In this document: in pieces, positions 57,540 through 64,000 of the stretch | How the letters are laid out: each line of letters opens with the position of its first letter | Numbering within the stretch: position 1 is the stretch's first letter | Origin: Neptuniibacter caesariensis | Lineage (GTDB): Bacteria; Pseudomonadota; Gammaproteobacteria; Pseudomonadales; Balneatricaceae | DNA: 64,000 bases | Assembly: GCF_000153345.1 (NCBI RefSeq) | Contig: NZ_CH724126.1 | Location: 656,493 to 720,492 of the forward strand | Reading direction: 5' to 3' | Translations under genes and position numbers: made by a program | The notes under the pieces: model-generated | Told to the model about the DNA's origin: nothing | The model's database searches: none | The model's input: the letters and a program-made list of their open reading frames with translations, nothing else

Positions 57540-57770
57540 TGCTCACCTGTATCTTGCGTGGATCATCAACCGGGCAGAAAGGCCCGGAGGTATAAAAGGA
57601 CCGCGCATTATACTGAAACGTCTAGATAATGAACAGTTAACTGATGTTGAAATCGGCTCATTTAATCGTGCTTTTACCCGTCATTTCCATTGATTTATAA
57701 GGGACTTTTACATCTGGAAGCTGATGACAAGCGTAGTTAGACTAGTGGCTGGTATTAAAGGGGCAGTGAT

Positions 57771-58456
57771 GTGGAAAAGCTAGGTGTTGTGCAGGCGGTC
57801 TTATCTGGAAAAACAGGTCCGTTTCATCGTGGGGTGGAAAGCGCGATTAACAAACAGGTCTTAAAGGATGCTGCGTCAGTAAAGCGATTGGGGATAGCGG
57901 GAGATCAACAAGCGGATAAACGTCATCATGGCGGCGAGGATAAAGCATTGCACCTTTACCCCGAAGAGCACTATACGCACTGGTTATCCGAGCTGGGGGA
58001 GCATGCTTATTTCTCTGCAGGTGGGTTTGGAGAAAACCTCAGTACAAAAGGTGTGTCTGAAGCTACTGTTTGTATCGGGGATCACATAAAGATTGGAACA
58101 CCCCTGCTTGAAGTAACTCAGGGAAGAATGCCCTGCTGGAAACTTAATGAGCGTTTTTCACAACCGATATGGCACTTAGGCTGCAAATGACGCGGAAAAC
58201 CGGGTTGTACTTCCGAGTACTCGAAGAGGGGGAGATAATCGCGGGTGATGAGGTTCTGTTAGTTGAAAGGATGTTTCCTGAATGGACAGTTTCGCGTGTA
58301 ATGCAGCTGATCTTTTCCGGGGAGCTAAATCCTGAATACCTGCGACCTGCCCTTGAGCTTCCACTGCCTGATTCCTGGCGGTCGCTGATCGAAAAACGCC
58401 TGGAGACAGGCATAGTAGAAAACTGGTCATTCCGACTTTTCGGCTCTTATTTATAA
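57771..58456 (+). pseudogene. YiiM-like MOSC-domain protein, frameshifted
   Basis: Two overlapping frames make one YiiM-like protein. The first (57771-58190) has the MOSC core GIAGDQQADKRHHGGEDKAL, GGFGENLST and GRMPCWKLNERF, with the sulfur-binding Cys. Just after QP at about 58165 the frame is lost: one base appears missing before ATGGCACTTAGGCTG. The second frame (58169-58456) continues MALRLQMTRKTGLYFRVLEEG to the family's end. In E. coli YiiM acts with molybdenum cofactor in detoxifying N-hydroxylated bases. Either the gene is inactive or the sequence has a one-base error. The start is GTG. Confidence 0.78.
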
Positions 58457-58489
58457 AACCCTATCTTTAGGCGGGCATTATGGTGCGTT

Positions 58490-58509
58490 GATTGTGCGGA
58501 TGCACAATC
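58490..58509. promoter_or_regulatory. Perfect inverted repeat, candidate enhancer site
   Basis: GATTGTGC-GGAT-GCACAATC, 8-bp arms. It is centred about 108 bases upstream of the predicted sigma-54 start, a usual distance for an NtrC-type activator. The sequence is not an exact NtrC consensus (GCAC-N7-GTGC type), so the binding protein is unknown. Confidence 0.4.
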
Positions 58510-58582
58510 ATATTGCGCTGTATCAGCTGGGTTTTGTGCTTTTTTATATTATCTATATGAAATAATTGGTTTTTTTTGTTTT

Positions 58583-58596
58583 GGCATGGCTTCTGC
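58583..58596 (+). promoter_or_regulatory. Sigma-54-type promoter of the FNT gene
   Basis: TGGCATGGCTTCTGCTT has GG (58583-58584) and GC (58595-58596) separated by ten bases, the -24/-12 pattern. The start would be near 58608, immediately before the first leader hairpin. Confidence 0.6.
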
Positions 58597-58611
58597 TTTA
58601 ACAAGCGCAGA

Positions 58612-58714
58612 TAGATCAATGGCGATCTAAGAATAAAAATAAAACTCTGATGAACTGGACAACGGCGTCCACACTTTTCCGGCCAAAGCCTGAAGAGGGT
58701 GGATGCTTTTTTTT
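58612..58714 (+). promoter_or_regulatory. ANTAR-type antitermination leader
   Basis: Hairpin 1: TAGATC-AATGGC-GATCTA (58612-58629). Hairpin 2: TGGAC-AACGGC-GTCCA (58656-58671). Both hexaloops have A at position 1 and G at position 4, the known ANTAR target pattern. The terminator pairs GCGTCCAC (58665-58672) with GTGGATGC (58699-58706), followed by eight Ts. It shares bases with hairpin 2, so binding of an ANTAR protein to the hairpins would prevent termination. A further inverted repeat, GCTGCGAAT/ATTCGCAGC (58732-58770), lies between the terminator and the gene. Confidence 0.8.
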
Positions 58715-58817
58715 GCCGCTGGGAAGCGGGAGCTGCGAATAGGTCTGCATTTTTGGGATTTATTCGCAGCTTCCAGATCAGTGCATAGCTTAAAAACTAC
58801 AGAAGAGAGGCTTTATT

Positions 58818-59660
58818 ATGGCTTACTTAGAACCGAGTGAATTTGCGACCAAAATGGTCGATGCAGGTGAACAGAAGATATTTATGTCCACCAAGGATAC
58901 TTATATCCGTGCGTTTATGGCGGGTGCTATCCTTGCATTGGCGGCGTTCTTTGCGATCACCGTTATCACCAAAACCGGTAGTGCACTGCTAGGTGCAGTT
59001 CTATTCCCGGTTGGTTTCATCATGCTCTATTTGATGAAGTTTGACCTTCTCACTGGTGTATTCACTCTGGTGCCGCTGGCGATCATTGATAAACGTCCGG
59101 GTTGCACAATGAATCAGCTGTGGCGCAACTGGGGATTGGTGTTTCTTGGTAACCTGTCAGGTGCTTTGATGGTTGCTTTCTTTGCCTCTTTCATCCTCAC
59201 CTACGGCTATCAGATTGATGGTGGTGCGGTTGCAGATAAGGTAAGTACGATCGGTGAATCAAGGACGCTGGGTTATAAAGAGCAGGGAGTATTGGGTTGG
59301 TTCACAATCTTTATTCGCGGCATGCTGTGTAACTGGATGGTATCTATGGGTGTTGTGGGTGCCATGATTTCTACGTCTGCAGGTAGCAAGATGGCTGCGA
59401 TGTGGATGCCAATCATGCTGTTCTTCTATATGGCTTTTGAGCATTCAATTGTAAACATGTTCCTGTTCCCATTCTCTATGATCATGGGTGGTGACTTCAC
59501 TATCATGGAATACCTGATCTGGAACGAGATCCCAACAGCCCTGGGTAACTTGTTTGGTGGCTTCCTGCTGGTAGGTCTGCCGCTTTACCTGACGCATGTA
59601 AAAGAAAGCAAAGCGCGTAAAGCAGCGACAGGTTCTGCTAAAACTGTTGCGGCCCTGTAA
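58818..59660 (+). CDS. Formate/nitrite transporter family channel
   Basis: A 280-residue membrane protein with six predicted helices of the FNT family. Family features are AGAILALAAFFAIT, the GALLGAVLFPVGF-like region, and LGNLSGALMVAFFASFILTYG, trimmed to twenty. The regulated leader with ANTAR-type hairpins and the neighbouring cyanase suggest it carries nitrite, or cyanate or formate, into the cell rather than being fermentative FocA. An AGAAGAGAGG ribosome site precedes the ATG. Confidence 0.9.
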   Translation: MAYLEPSEFATKMVDAGEQKIFMSTKDTYIRAFMAGAILALAAFFAITVITKTGSALLGAVLFPVGFIMLYLMKFDLLTGVFTLVPLAIIDKRPGCTMNQLWRNWGLVFLGNLSGALMVAFFASFILTYGYQIDGGAVADKVSTIGESRTLGYKEQGVLGWFTIFIRGMLCNWMVSMGVVGAMISTSAGSKMAAMWMPIMLFFYMAFEHSIVNMFLFPFSMIMGGDFTIMEYLIWNEIPTALGNLFGGFLLVGLPLYLTHVKESKARKAATGSAKTVAAL

Positions 59661-59693
59661 AACAAGACTGTTCAGATAGTTATCTGACGTATA

Positions 59694-59730
59694 GATCCGG
59701 CAGCTTAACAGGTTGTCGGATCTTCCTTTC
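59694..59730 (+). terminator. Hairpin after the FNT gene
   Basis: GATCCGGCA pairs with TGTCGGATC (one G-U pair) around an 11-base loop; TTCCTTTC follows. It could end or attenuate transcription before the kinase gene, 46 bases downstream. Confidence 0.6.
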
Positions 59731-59775
59731 TATTCATCCAGTCGGCTTCAAGCAGAATCCATGTGAGCTGTACCT

Positions 59776-61512
59776 ATGAGGAAGCAACTTAAAATAAGTA
59801 CAGGGCAGTATTCTGATAAAGGGGTTAAGCCTCTGAATCAGGACTTTCATGGCGCTATTGTGCCTAAGGAACCGCAACTTAGTTTAAAAGGTGTCGCCCT
59901 GGCGTTGGCTGATGGGATTAGCTCCAGTGATGTAAGTCAGATTGCCAGCGAAACAGCCGTTAAGAACTTTCTGGAAGATTTCTATAGCACATCGGACGCC
60001 TGGACAGTACAGCGATCGGGTGAACGGGTATTGGAGGCAATTAACGGTTGGCTGTATTCGCAAACCCAGCGAAGTGAGTACCGGCTCAATAAAGATAAGG
60101 GCTATGTATGTACTTTAAGTGCGCTGGTGTTTAAGGCCAGGATTGCCCATCTGTTCCATATCGGGGATAGCCGTATCTATCGGTTACGAGAGGGAGGAAT
60201 TGAACAGCTAACTAAGGACCACAGGGTATGGAAATCGAAAGATGAAAGTTATCTGAGCCGGGCACTTGGGGTCTCTTTAGATCTGGATTTGGACTATCAG
60301 CAGCAGCACCTTAAGGAAGGGGATATCTATCTGCTCTGCACTGATGGTGTTTATGAATTCAGCGAAACACAGTTTGTCTTAGACACGCTGGAAGCATGTA
60401 AAAACAATTTAGATGAAGCGGCAAAACTGATTGTCCATCAGGCACTCAATGAAGGCAGTGCCGATAATCTGACGTTGCAGATCGCCAGGGTTGAACAATT
60501 GCCGCAAGCTTTGGAGAGCTCTCTGAAACAGCAGGTCGATCAGCTCGCTCTGCCCCCCATCCTTTATGCGCGGGATGAAATTGATGGCTATCGTATTCTG
60601 CGTGAGCTGCACGCGAATAGCCGTAGTCGGGTCTATCTAGCCGAAGATATTGAAAGCCAGGCTCAGGTTATTTTGAAAACACCCTCTGTTGATATGAGTG
60701 ATGACCCCGCCTATCTGGAGCGTTTTCTCATGGAGGAGTGGGTCGCCAGGCGGATCAGTAGCGCCCACGTTATGAAAGCGGCGAAGCAAGATCGCCAGCG
60801 GAACTATCTTTATACCGTCATGGAACATATTGAGGGCCAAACGCTGGCGCAATGGCTCAGAGATACGCCGAACCCTGATTTAGAAACGACACGCAACATC
60901 GTTGAGCAGATCGCGCATGGATTGCAGGCGATGCACCGTAAGGAGATCTTGCATCAGGACATGCGCCCGGAAAATATCATGATTGATACTACCGGGACGG
61001 TAAAAATTATCGATTTTGGTGCTGTTTTGGTTGCCGGCATTGTCGAAGCTGAGAATACGCTTGAGCAGCCTGACATGCAGGGAACCGCTTTGTATATGGC
61101 GCCAGAATATTTTGTTGGCGAGGTCATATCCCGGCGTGCTGATTTTTATTCGTTGGCGGTGATTACCTACCATATGCTTTCAGGACGGTTTCCCTACGGA
61201 ACCAATATGGCTAAAGCCAGAACAACGGCTGCTCAGCATCGGTTGAAATACCGTTCTGTATTGGATGATGAGCGAGAACTTCCCGCTTGGGTGGATGAAA
61301 CGTTGCGTAAGGCTTTGCAGCCCAATGTGTATAAGCGTTACGCGGAACTCTCAGAGTTTATCTATGATCTTCGCCATCCTAATGCGTCTTTTATCGGTAG
61401 ATCTCGCCCTCCCTTGATTGAACGAAACCCCCTGTTTTTCTGGAAAAGCCTGTCGTTCGGTCTGGCCATCACGGTGGCTGGCCTGCTGGCTTATATCCAA
61501 ACCCATCTATAA
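59776..61512 (+). CDS. Bifunctional PP2C phosphatase / Ser-Thr kinase
   Basis: A 578-residue fusion. The N-terminal PP2C domain (about 10-245) has ALADGISSSD, FHIGDSRIYRL, LLCTDGVYEF and SADNLTLQI metal-binding motifs. A protein kinase domain (about 270-530) has a glycine-rich loop region, the lysine of VILKTPS, HQDMRPENIMI (HRD variant) and IDFGAV. One transmembrane helix ends the protein (about 555-575). Both enzymes act on Ser/Thr, so it may switch a partner. Such fusions occur in nitrate/nitrite assimilation clusters of Pseudomonas-like bacteria. Its target here is unknown. Confidence 0.93.
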   Translation: MRKQLKISTGQYSDKGVKPLNQDFHGAIVPKEPQLSLKGVALALADGISSSDVSQIASETAVKNFLEDFYSTSDAWTVQRSGERVLEAINGWLYSQTQRSEYRLNKDKGYVCTLSALVFKARIAHLFHIGDSRIYRLREGGIEQLTKDHRVWKSKDESYLSRALGVSLDLDLDYQQQHLKEGDIYLLCTDGVYEFSETQFVLDTLEACKNNLDEAAKLIVHQALNEGSADNLTLQIARVEQLPQALESSLKQQVDQLALPPILYARDEIDGYRILRELHANSRSRVYLAEDIESQAQVILKTPSVDMSDDPAYLERFLMEEWVARRISSAHVMKAAKQDRQRNYLYTVMEHIEGQTLAQWLRDTPNPDLETTRNIVEQIAHGLQAMHRKEILHQDMRPENIMIDTTGTVKIIDFGAVLVAGIVEAENTLEQPDMQGTALYMAPEYFVGEVISRRADFYSLAVITYHMLSGRFPYGTNMAKARTTAAQHRLKYRSVLDDERELPAWVDETLRKALQPNVYKRYAELSEFIYDLRHPNASFIGRSRPPLIERNPLFFWKSLSFGLAITVAGLLAYIQTHL

Positions 61513-61533
61513 ATCGAGAATGAGGAACTTAGT

Positions 61534-61983
61534 ATGATCAGTAATCGTGAAGAAGTGACCGCATTAATACTCGCTAAAAAGGTCGCTAAAGGCGTGCAGT
61601 GGAAGGAGGTTGCAGATGCGATCGGTCTTTCTAAAGAGTGGACGACGGCGGCTTGTCTTGGTCAGATGACCTTTAATAAGGAACAGGCGACCATTGTTGG
61701 TGAGATTTTTGAGCTGCCTGATGAAGCAGTAGCCTGGCTGCAAATTGTGCCTTACAAAGGCTCCCTGCCAACTGAAGTGCCCACCGACCCATTGATCTAT
61801 CGCTGGTATGAGGTGGTGAATGTCTACGGCAGCACCATCAAAGAGCTGATCCATGAAGAGTTTGGCGATGGCATCATGAGCGCCATCGATTTTTCTATGG
61901 ATATCCAGCGCGAAGAAAACCCTAATGGTGACCGGGTTAATGTAGTGCTGTCGGGTAAGTTCCTGCCTTATAAAACTTACTAA
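61534..61983 (+). CDS. cynS: Cyanate hydratase (cyanase)
   Basis: Converts cyanate and bicarbonate into ammonia and CO2. The 149-residue protein has an N-terminal helical domain and the catalytic C-terminal part: Arg and Glu in LIYRWYEVVNVYG and Ser in GDGIMSAIDFSM, the known active-site trio. It starts 22 bases after the kinase gene, so is co-transcribed. It lets the cell use cyanate as nitrogen source, consistent with the regulated FNT upstream. Confidence 0.96.
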   Translation: MISNREEVTALILAKKVAKGVQWKEVADAIGLSKEWTTAACLGQMTFNKEQATIVGEIFELPDEAVAWLQIVPYKGSLPTEVPTDPLIYRWYEVVNVYGSTIKELIHEEFGDGIMSAIDFSMDIQREENPNGDRVNVVLSGKFLPYKTY

Positions 61984-62008
61984 AAAAAACACTTCATATT
62001 AAGAGAAT

Positions 62009-62028
62009 GACCCTGTAGTTTCAGGGTC
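62009..62028 (+). terminator. Hairpin after cynS
   Basis: GACCCTG-TAGTTT-CAGGGTC, 7-bp perfect arms, 26 bases after the stop. There is no T-run, so termination is uncertain. Confidence 0.4.
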
Positions 62029-62159
62029 TACTCCCCCATAAAATCGCGTTTTTATACAATTGAATAGAAAATAGCCGTTTTCTATAAGATAAGCCTTGCT
62101 CACCCGCGTACCGCTAGTAAAATTAGCGCCTGTAATTCCGCTTTCAAAGAGAAAATTCG

Positions 62160-63833
62160 ATGCTTAAGTTAAATGCTCTTGGGAAGAGTAACCTTCGTGG
62201 TGATGTATTAGGTGGTTTAACCGCCGCGGTTGTTTCTCTTCCATTGGCTCTGACCTTTGGTGTTGCTTCCGGAGCCGGTGCTGAAGCTGGTTTGTATGGC
62301 GCAATACTGATCGGTTTGTTTGCATCTCTCTTTGGTGGTACCTCTACGCTAATCTCTGAGCCAACCGGCCCGATGACCGTGGTAATGACTGCGGTGATCA
62401 GTACCTTGATTGCGGCTAACCCGGAAAAGGGCCTCGCCATGGCCTTTACGGTCGTGATGATGGCGGGTTGTTTCCAGATAGTCTTCGGTTTTTTAAAGCT
62501 CGGTAAGTATATTACCCTGATGCCCTATTCCGTTGTCTCCGGCTTCATGTCCGGGATAGGGGTGATCCTGATTCTAATGCAGTTGGCACCCGCGCTGGGT
62601 CAAAGTTCCCCCGGAGGCGGTGTTGTCGGGACATTAGTCAATCTGCCCGAACTGGTAATGAATATCCAGTTGGGTGAATTTTTGCTGTTCGTGGTAACCC
62701 TGCAGCTACTCTTTTTTACACCGGAAAAGGTTAAAAAGTATGTACCCCCGCAACTGGTTGCGTTGGTCTTCGTCAGCATACTTTCCGTTATTGTTTTTGA
62801 TTTTGCACAGATTCAGCGTATTGGCGAGATTGATGCGTCACTGCCTTCGTTTGTGATGCCTCATTTTACCCATGCGGAGCTCAGTATCATGCTGGTGGAA
62901 GCAATGGTGCTGGGGATGTTGGGTTGTATCGATTCGATGCTGACTTCGGTAATTGCAGATAACCTGACACGTTCGGAGCATGATTCAAATAAAGAGCTGG
63001 TGGGGCAGGGCCTGGGTAATATCATGTCCGGCTTATTTGGTGGCCTGCCGGGTGCGGGTGCCACGATGGGGACGGTCGTCAATATTCAATCGGGAGGGCG
63101 AACCGCGTTATCTGGAGTGATACGTGTGATCGCTTTAGCGATAGCCGTGTTTGGTGCTGCATCTTTGATAGAGAATATTCCCCTGGCAGTACTTGCGGCG
63201 ATCGCGGTGAAGGTCGGGATGGATATTCTCGATTGGTCGTTTATCAAGCGTGCGCACAGAGTCTCACGTCACAGTACCCTGATTATGTATACCGTACTGT
63301 TGCTCACGGTATTTGTGGATCTGATTGTTGCTGTGGGGATCGGTGTTTTCGTGGCAAACATCATCATTATTCAGAAGCTCTCTATGGTCGAAGCGCAGAA
63401 AGTACGCGCGATGTCTGATGTTGATGATGAGCTGCCACTGGATGATGAACAACGGGAGCTTTTGAATAAAGCCGATGGGCGAGTGCTGCTGTTCTATTTA
63501 TCAGGCGCGATGATTTTCGGAGTGTCCAAAGCCATTGCCCGTGAGCGACAGGATATTGCTCATCATGATGCGGTTATCTTTGATCTGAGTGATGTGTCGT
63601 TTTTAGATGACACTATGGCTTTATCCATCGAAAACGTTGTTTTAGAAGCATTAGATATGGGTAAGCATGTTTCCATTGTAACTTCGCAAGAAGAAGCTCA
63701 GGAAAAACTGCTGAAACTCTGTATGGATTCGCGTTTGACCCGTGAGCACTTTGCCGACTCAAGAACCGTTGCCCTTCAGCGTGCGACAAAGCATATTGAT
63801 GAGTCTCAGGTTCTTATGTATTCAGGCGCATAA
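62160..63833 (+). CDS. BicA-like SulP bicarbonate transporter
   Basis: A 557-residue SulP protein with N-terminal RGDVLGGLTAAVVSLPLALT, FGVASGAGAEAGLYGA, ISEPTGPMTVVMTAV and a C-terminal STAS domain (about 435-545, FDLSDVSFLDDTMALSIEN). The N-terminal half and the PGAGATMGTVVNIQSGGRTA segment closely resemble the cyanobacterial Na+/bicarbonate transporter BicA as I recall it. Bicarbonate is the co-substrate of cyanase encoded 176 bases upstream, so supply of bicarbonate is a reasonable role. Sulfate or another anion remains possible. Confidence 0.83.
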   Translation: MLKLNALGKSNLRGDVLGGLTAAVVSLPLALTFGVASGAGAEAGLYGAILIGLFASLFGGTSTLISEPTGPMTVVMTAVISTLIAANPEKGLAMAFTVVMMAGCFQIVFGFLKLGKYITLMPYSVVSGFMSGIGVILILMQLAPALGQSSPGGGVVGTLVNLPELVMNIQLGEFLLFVVTLQLLFFTPEKVKKYVPPQLVALVFVSILSVIVFDFAQIQRIGEIDASLPSFVMPHFTHAELSIMLVEAMVLGMLGCIDSMLTSVIADNLTRSEHDSNKELVGQGLGNIMSGLFGGLPGAGATMGTVVNIQSGGRTALSGVIRVIALAIAVFGAASLIENIPLAVLAAIAVKVGMDILDWSFIKRAHRVSRHSTLIMYTVLLLTVFVDLIVAVGIGVFVANIIIIQKLSMVEAQKVRAMSDVDDELPLDDEQRELLNKADGRVLLFYLSGAMIFGVSKAIARERQDIAHHDAVIFDLSDVSFLDDTMALSIENVVLEALDMGKHVSIVTSQEEAQEKLLKLCMDSRLTREHFADSRTVALQRATKHIDESQVLMYSGA

Positions 63834-63924
63834 TGCTAGCGCTGTGCTTGAATTGAGTGGGCGTGCCCACATAAATAGGTCTGAATCAATATTGTAAGTT
63901 TTTAGCGGGTTTCTCAGAGATAAG

Positions 63925-64000
63925 ATGGCAAACAAAGAAGATCGAATCTACAAAGTGATTTTTGTGAACCAGGACCAGGTTTTCGAAATCTACGCAAAGC
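63925..64000 (+). CDS. DUF1820-family protein (3' end beyond window)
   Basis: The first 25 codons of a gene running off the end: ATG at 63925, then RIYKVIFVNQDQVFEIYAK. This is the conserved start of the small DUF1820 family of gammaproteobacteria, whose function I do not know. A CAGAGATAAG stretch precedes the start. Confidence 0.75.
   Translation, partial: MANKEDRIYKVIFVNQDQVFEIYAK

Overview
The window is chromosomal DNA from a gammaproteobacterium, most likely an Oceanospirillales-type marine bacterium (Amphritea/Neptunomonas/Neptuniibacter-like). This rests on gene order (nadD-rsfS-rlmH-mrdA-rodA-mltB-rlpA-dacA-ybeD-lipB-lipA; holA-lptE-leuS; miaB-ybeZ-ybeY-corC-lnt; nudF-yqiB-cpdA-yqiA-parE-parC) and on the number of c-di-GMP enzymes. 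Species-level placement is a guess. No rRNA, tRNA or CRISPR array was seen.

Layout: 0-1.7 kb, the end of recJ and a small unknown gene. 1.8-6.6 kb (minus strand), an intimin-type inverse autotransporter with a modular beta-helix passenger, next to an OmpR-type two-component system. 6.85-11.25 kb, a CHASE-PAS-GGDEF-EAL-CZB sensor and mobA. 11.3-17.9 kb, endonuclease IV gene nfo, cut in two by a 5.7-kb AT-rich integrated element. 18-30.5 kb, an EAL-CBS-GGDEF protein, a SulP transporter, the nudF-to-parC block, an SH3 protein and a diguanylate cyclase. 30.5-44.4 kb, a heptamer tandem repeat ending an AhpA-like gene, then proA and the long cell-wall/lipoate cluster. 44.5-57.5 kb, OsmC, a frameshifted lipoprotein, an acyltransferase, a cytochrome c, a MipA-like porin, holA-lptE-leuS and miaB-ybeZYX-lnt. 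57.7-64 kb, a frameshifted YiiM-like MOSC gene, then a nitrogen/cyanate cluster (FNT channel, PP2C-kinase fusion, cyanase, BicA-like transporter) and the start of a DUF1820 gene.

The element at 11436-17156 is the least explained part. It carries a large serine integrase at its right end and a small serine recombinase. It also has a tightly overlapping four-gene minus-strand operon: two ribbon-helix-helix proteins, then two proteins I do not recognise. Beside these lie unusual non-coding DNA: an array of degenerate 10-bp repeats just inside the left end, a duplicated AT-rich 130-bp block, and palindromes over promoters. The 7-bp sequence CAGCGTA is present at both ends. Joining the flanks at one copy restores an uninterrupted Nfo reading frame, so both attachment sites can be placed.

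The second notable system is upstream of the FNT channel. A sigma-54-type promoter is followed by two hairpins with A1/G4 hexaloops and a terminator overlapping the second one. This is the architecture of ANTAR-controlled antitermination. Downstream, cyanase needs bicarbonate, and a BicA-like transporter follows it, so the genes form a plausible nitrite/cyanate assimilation unit.
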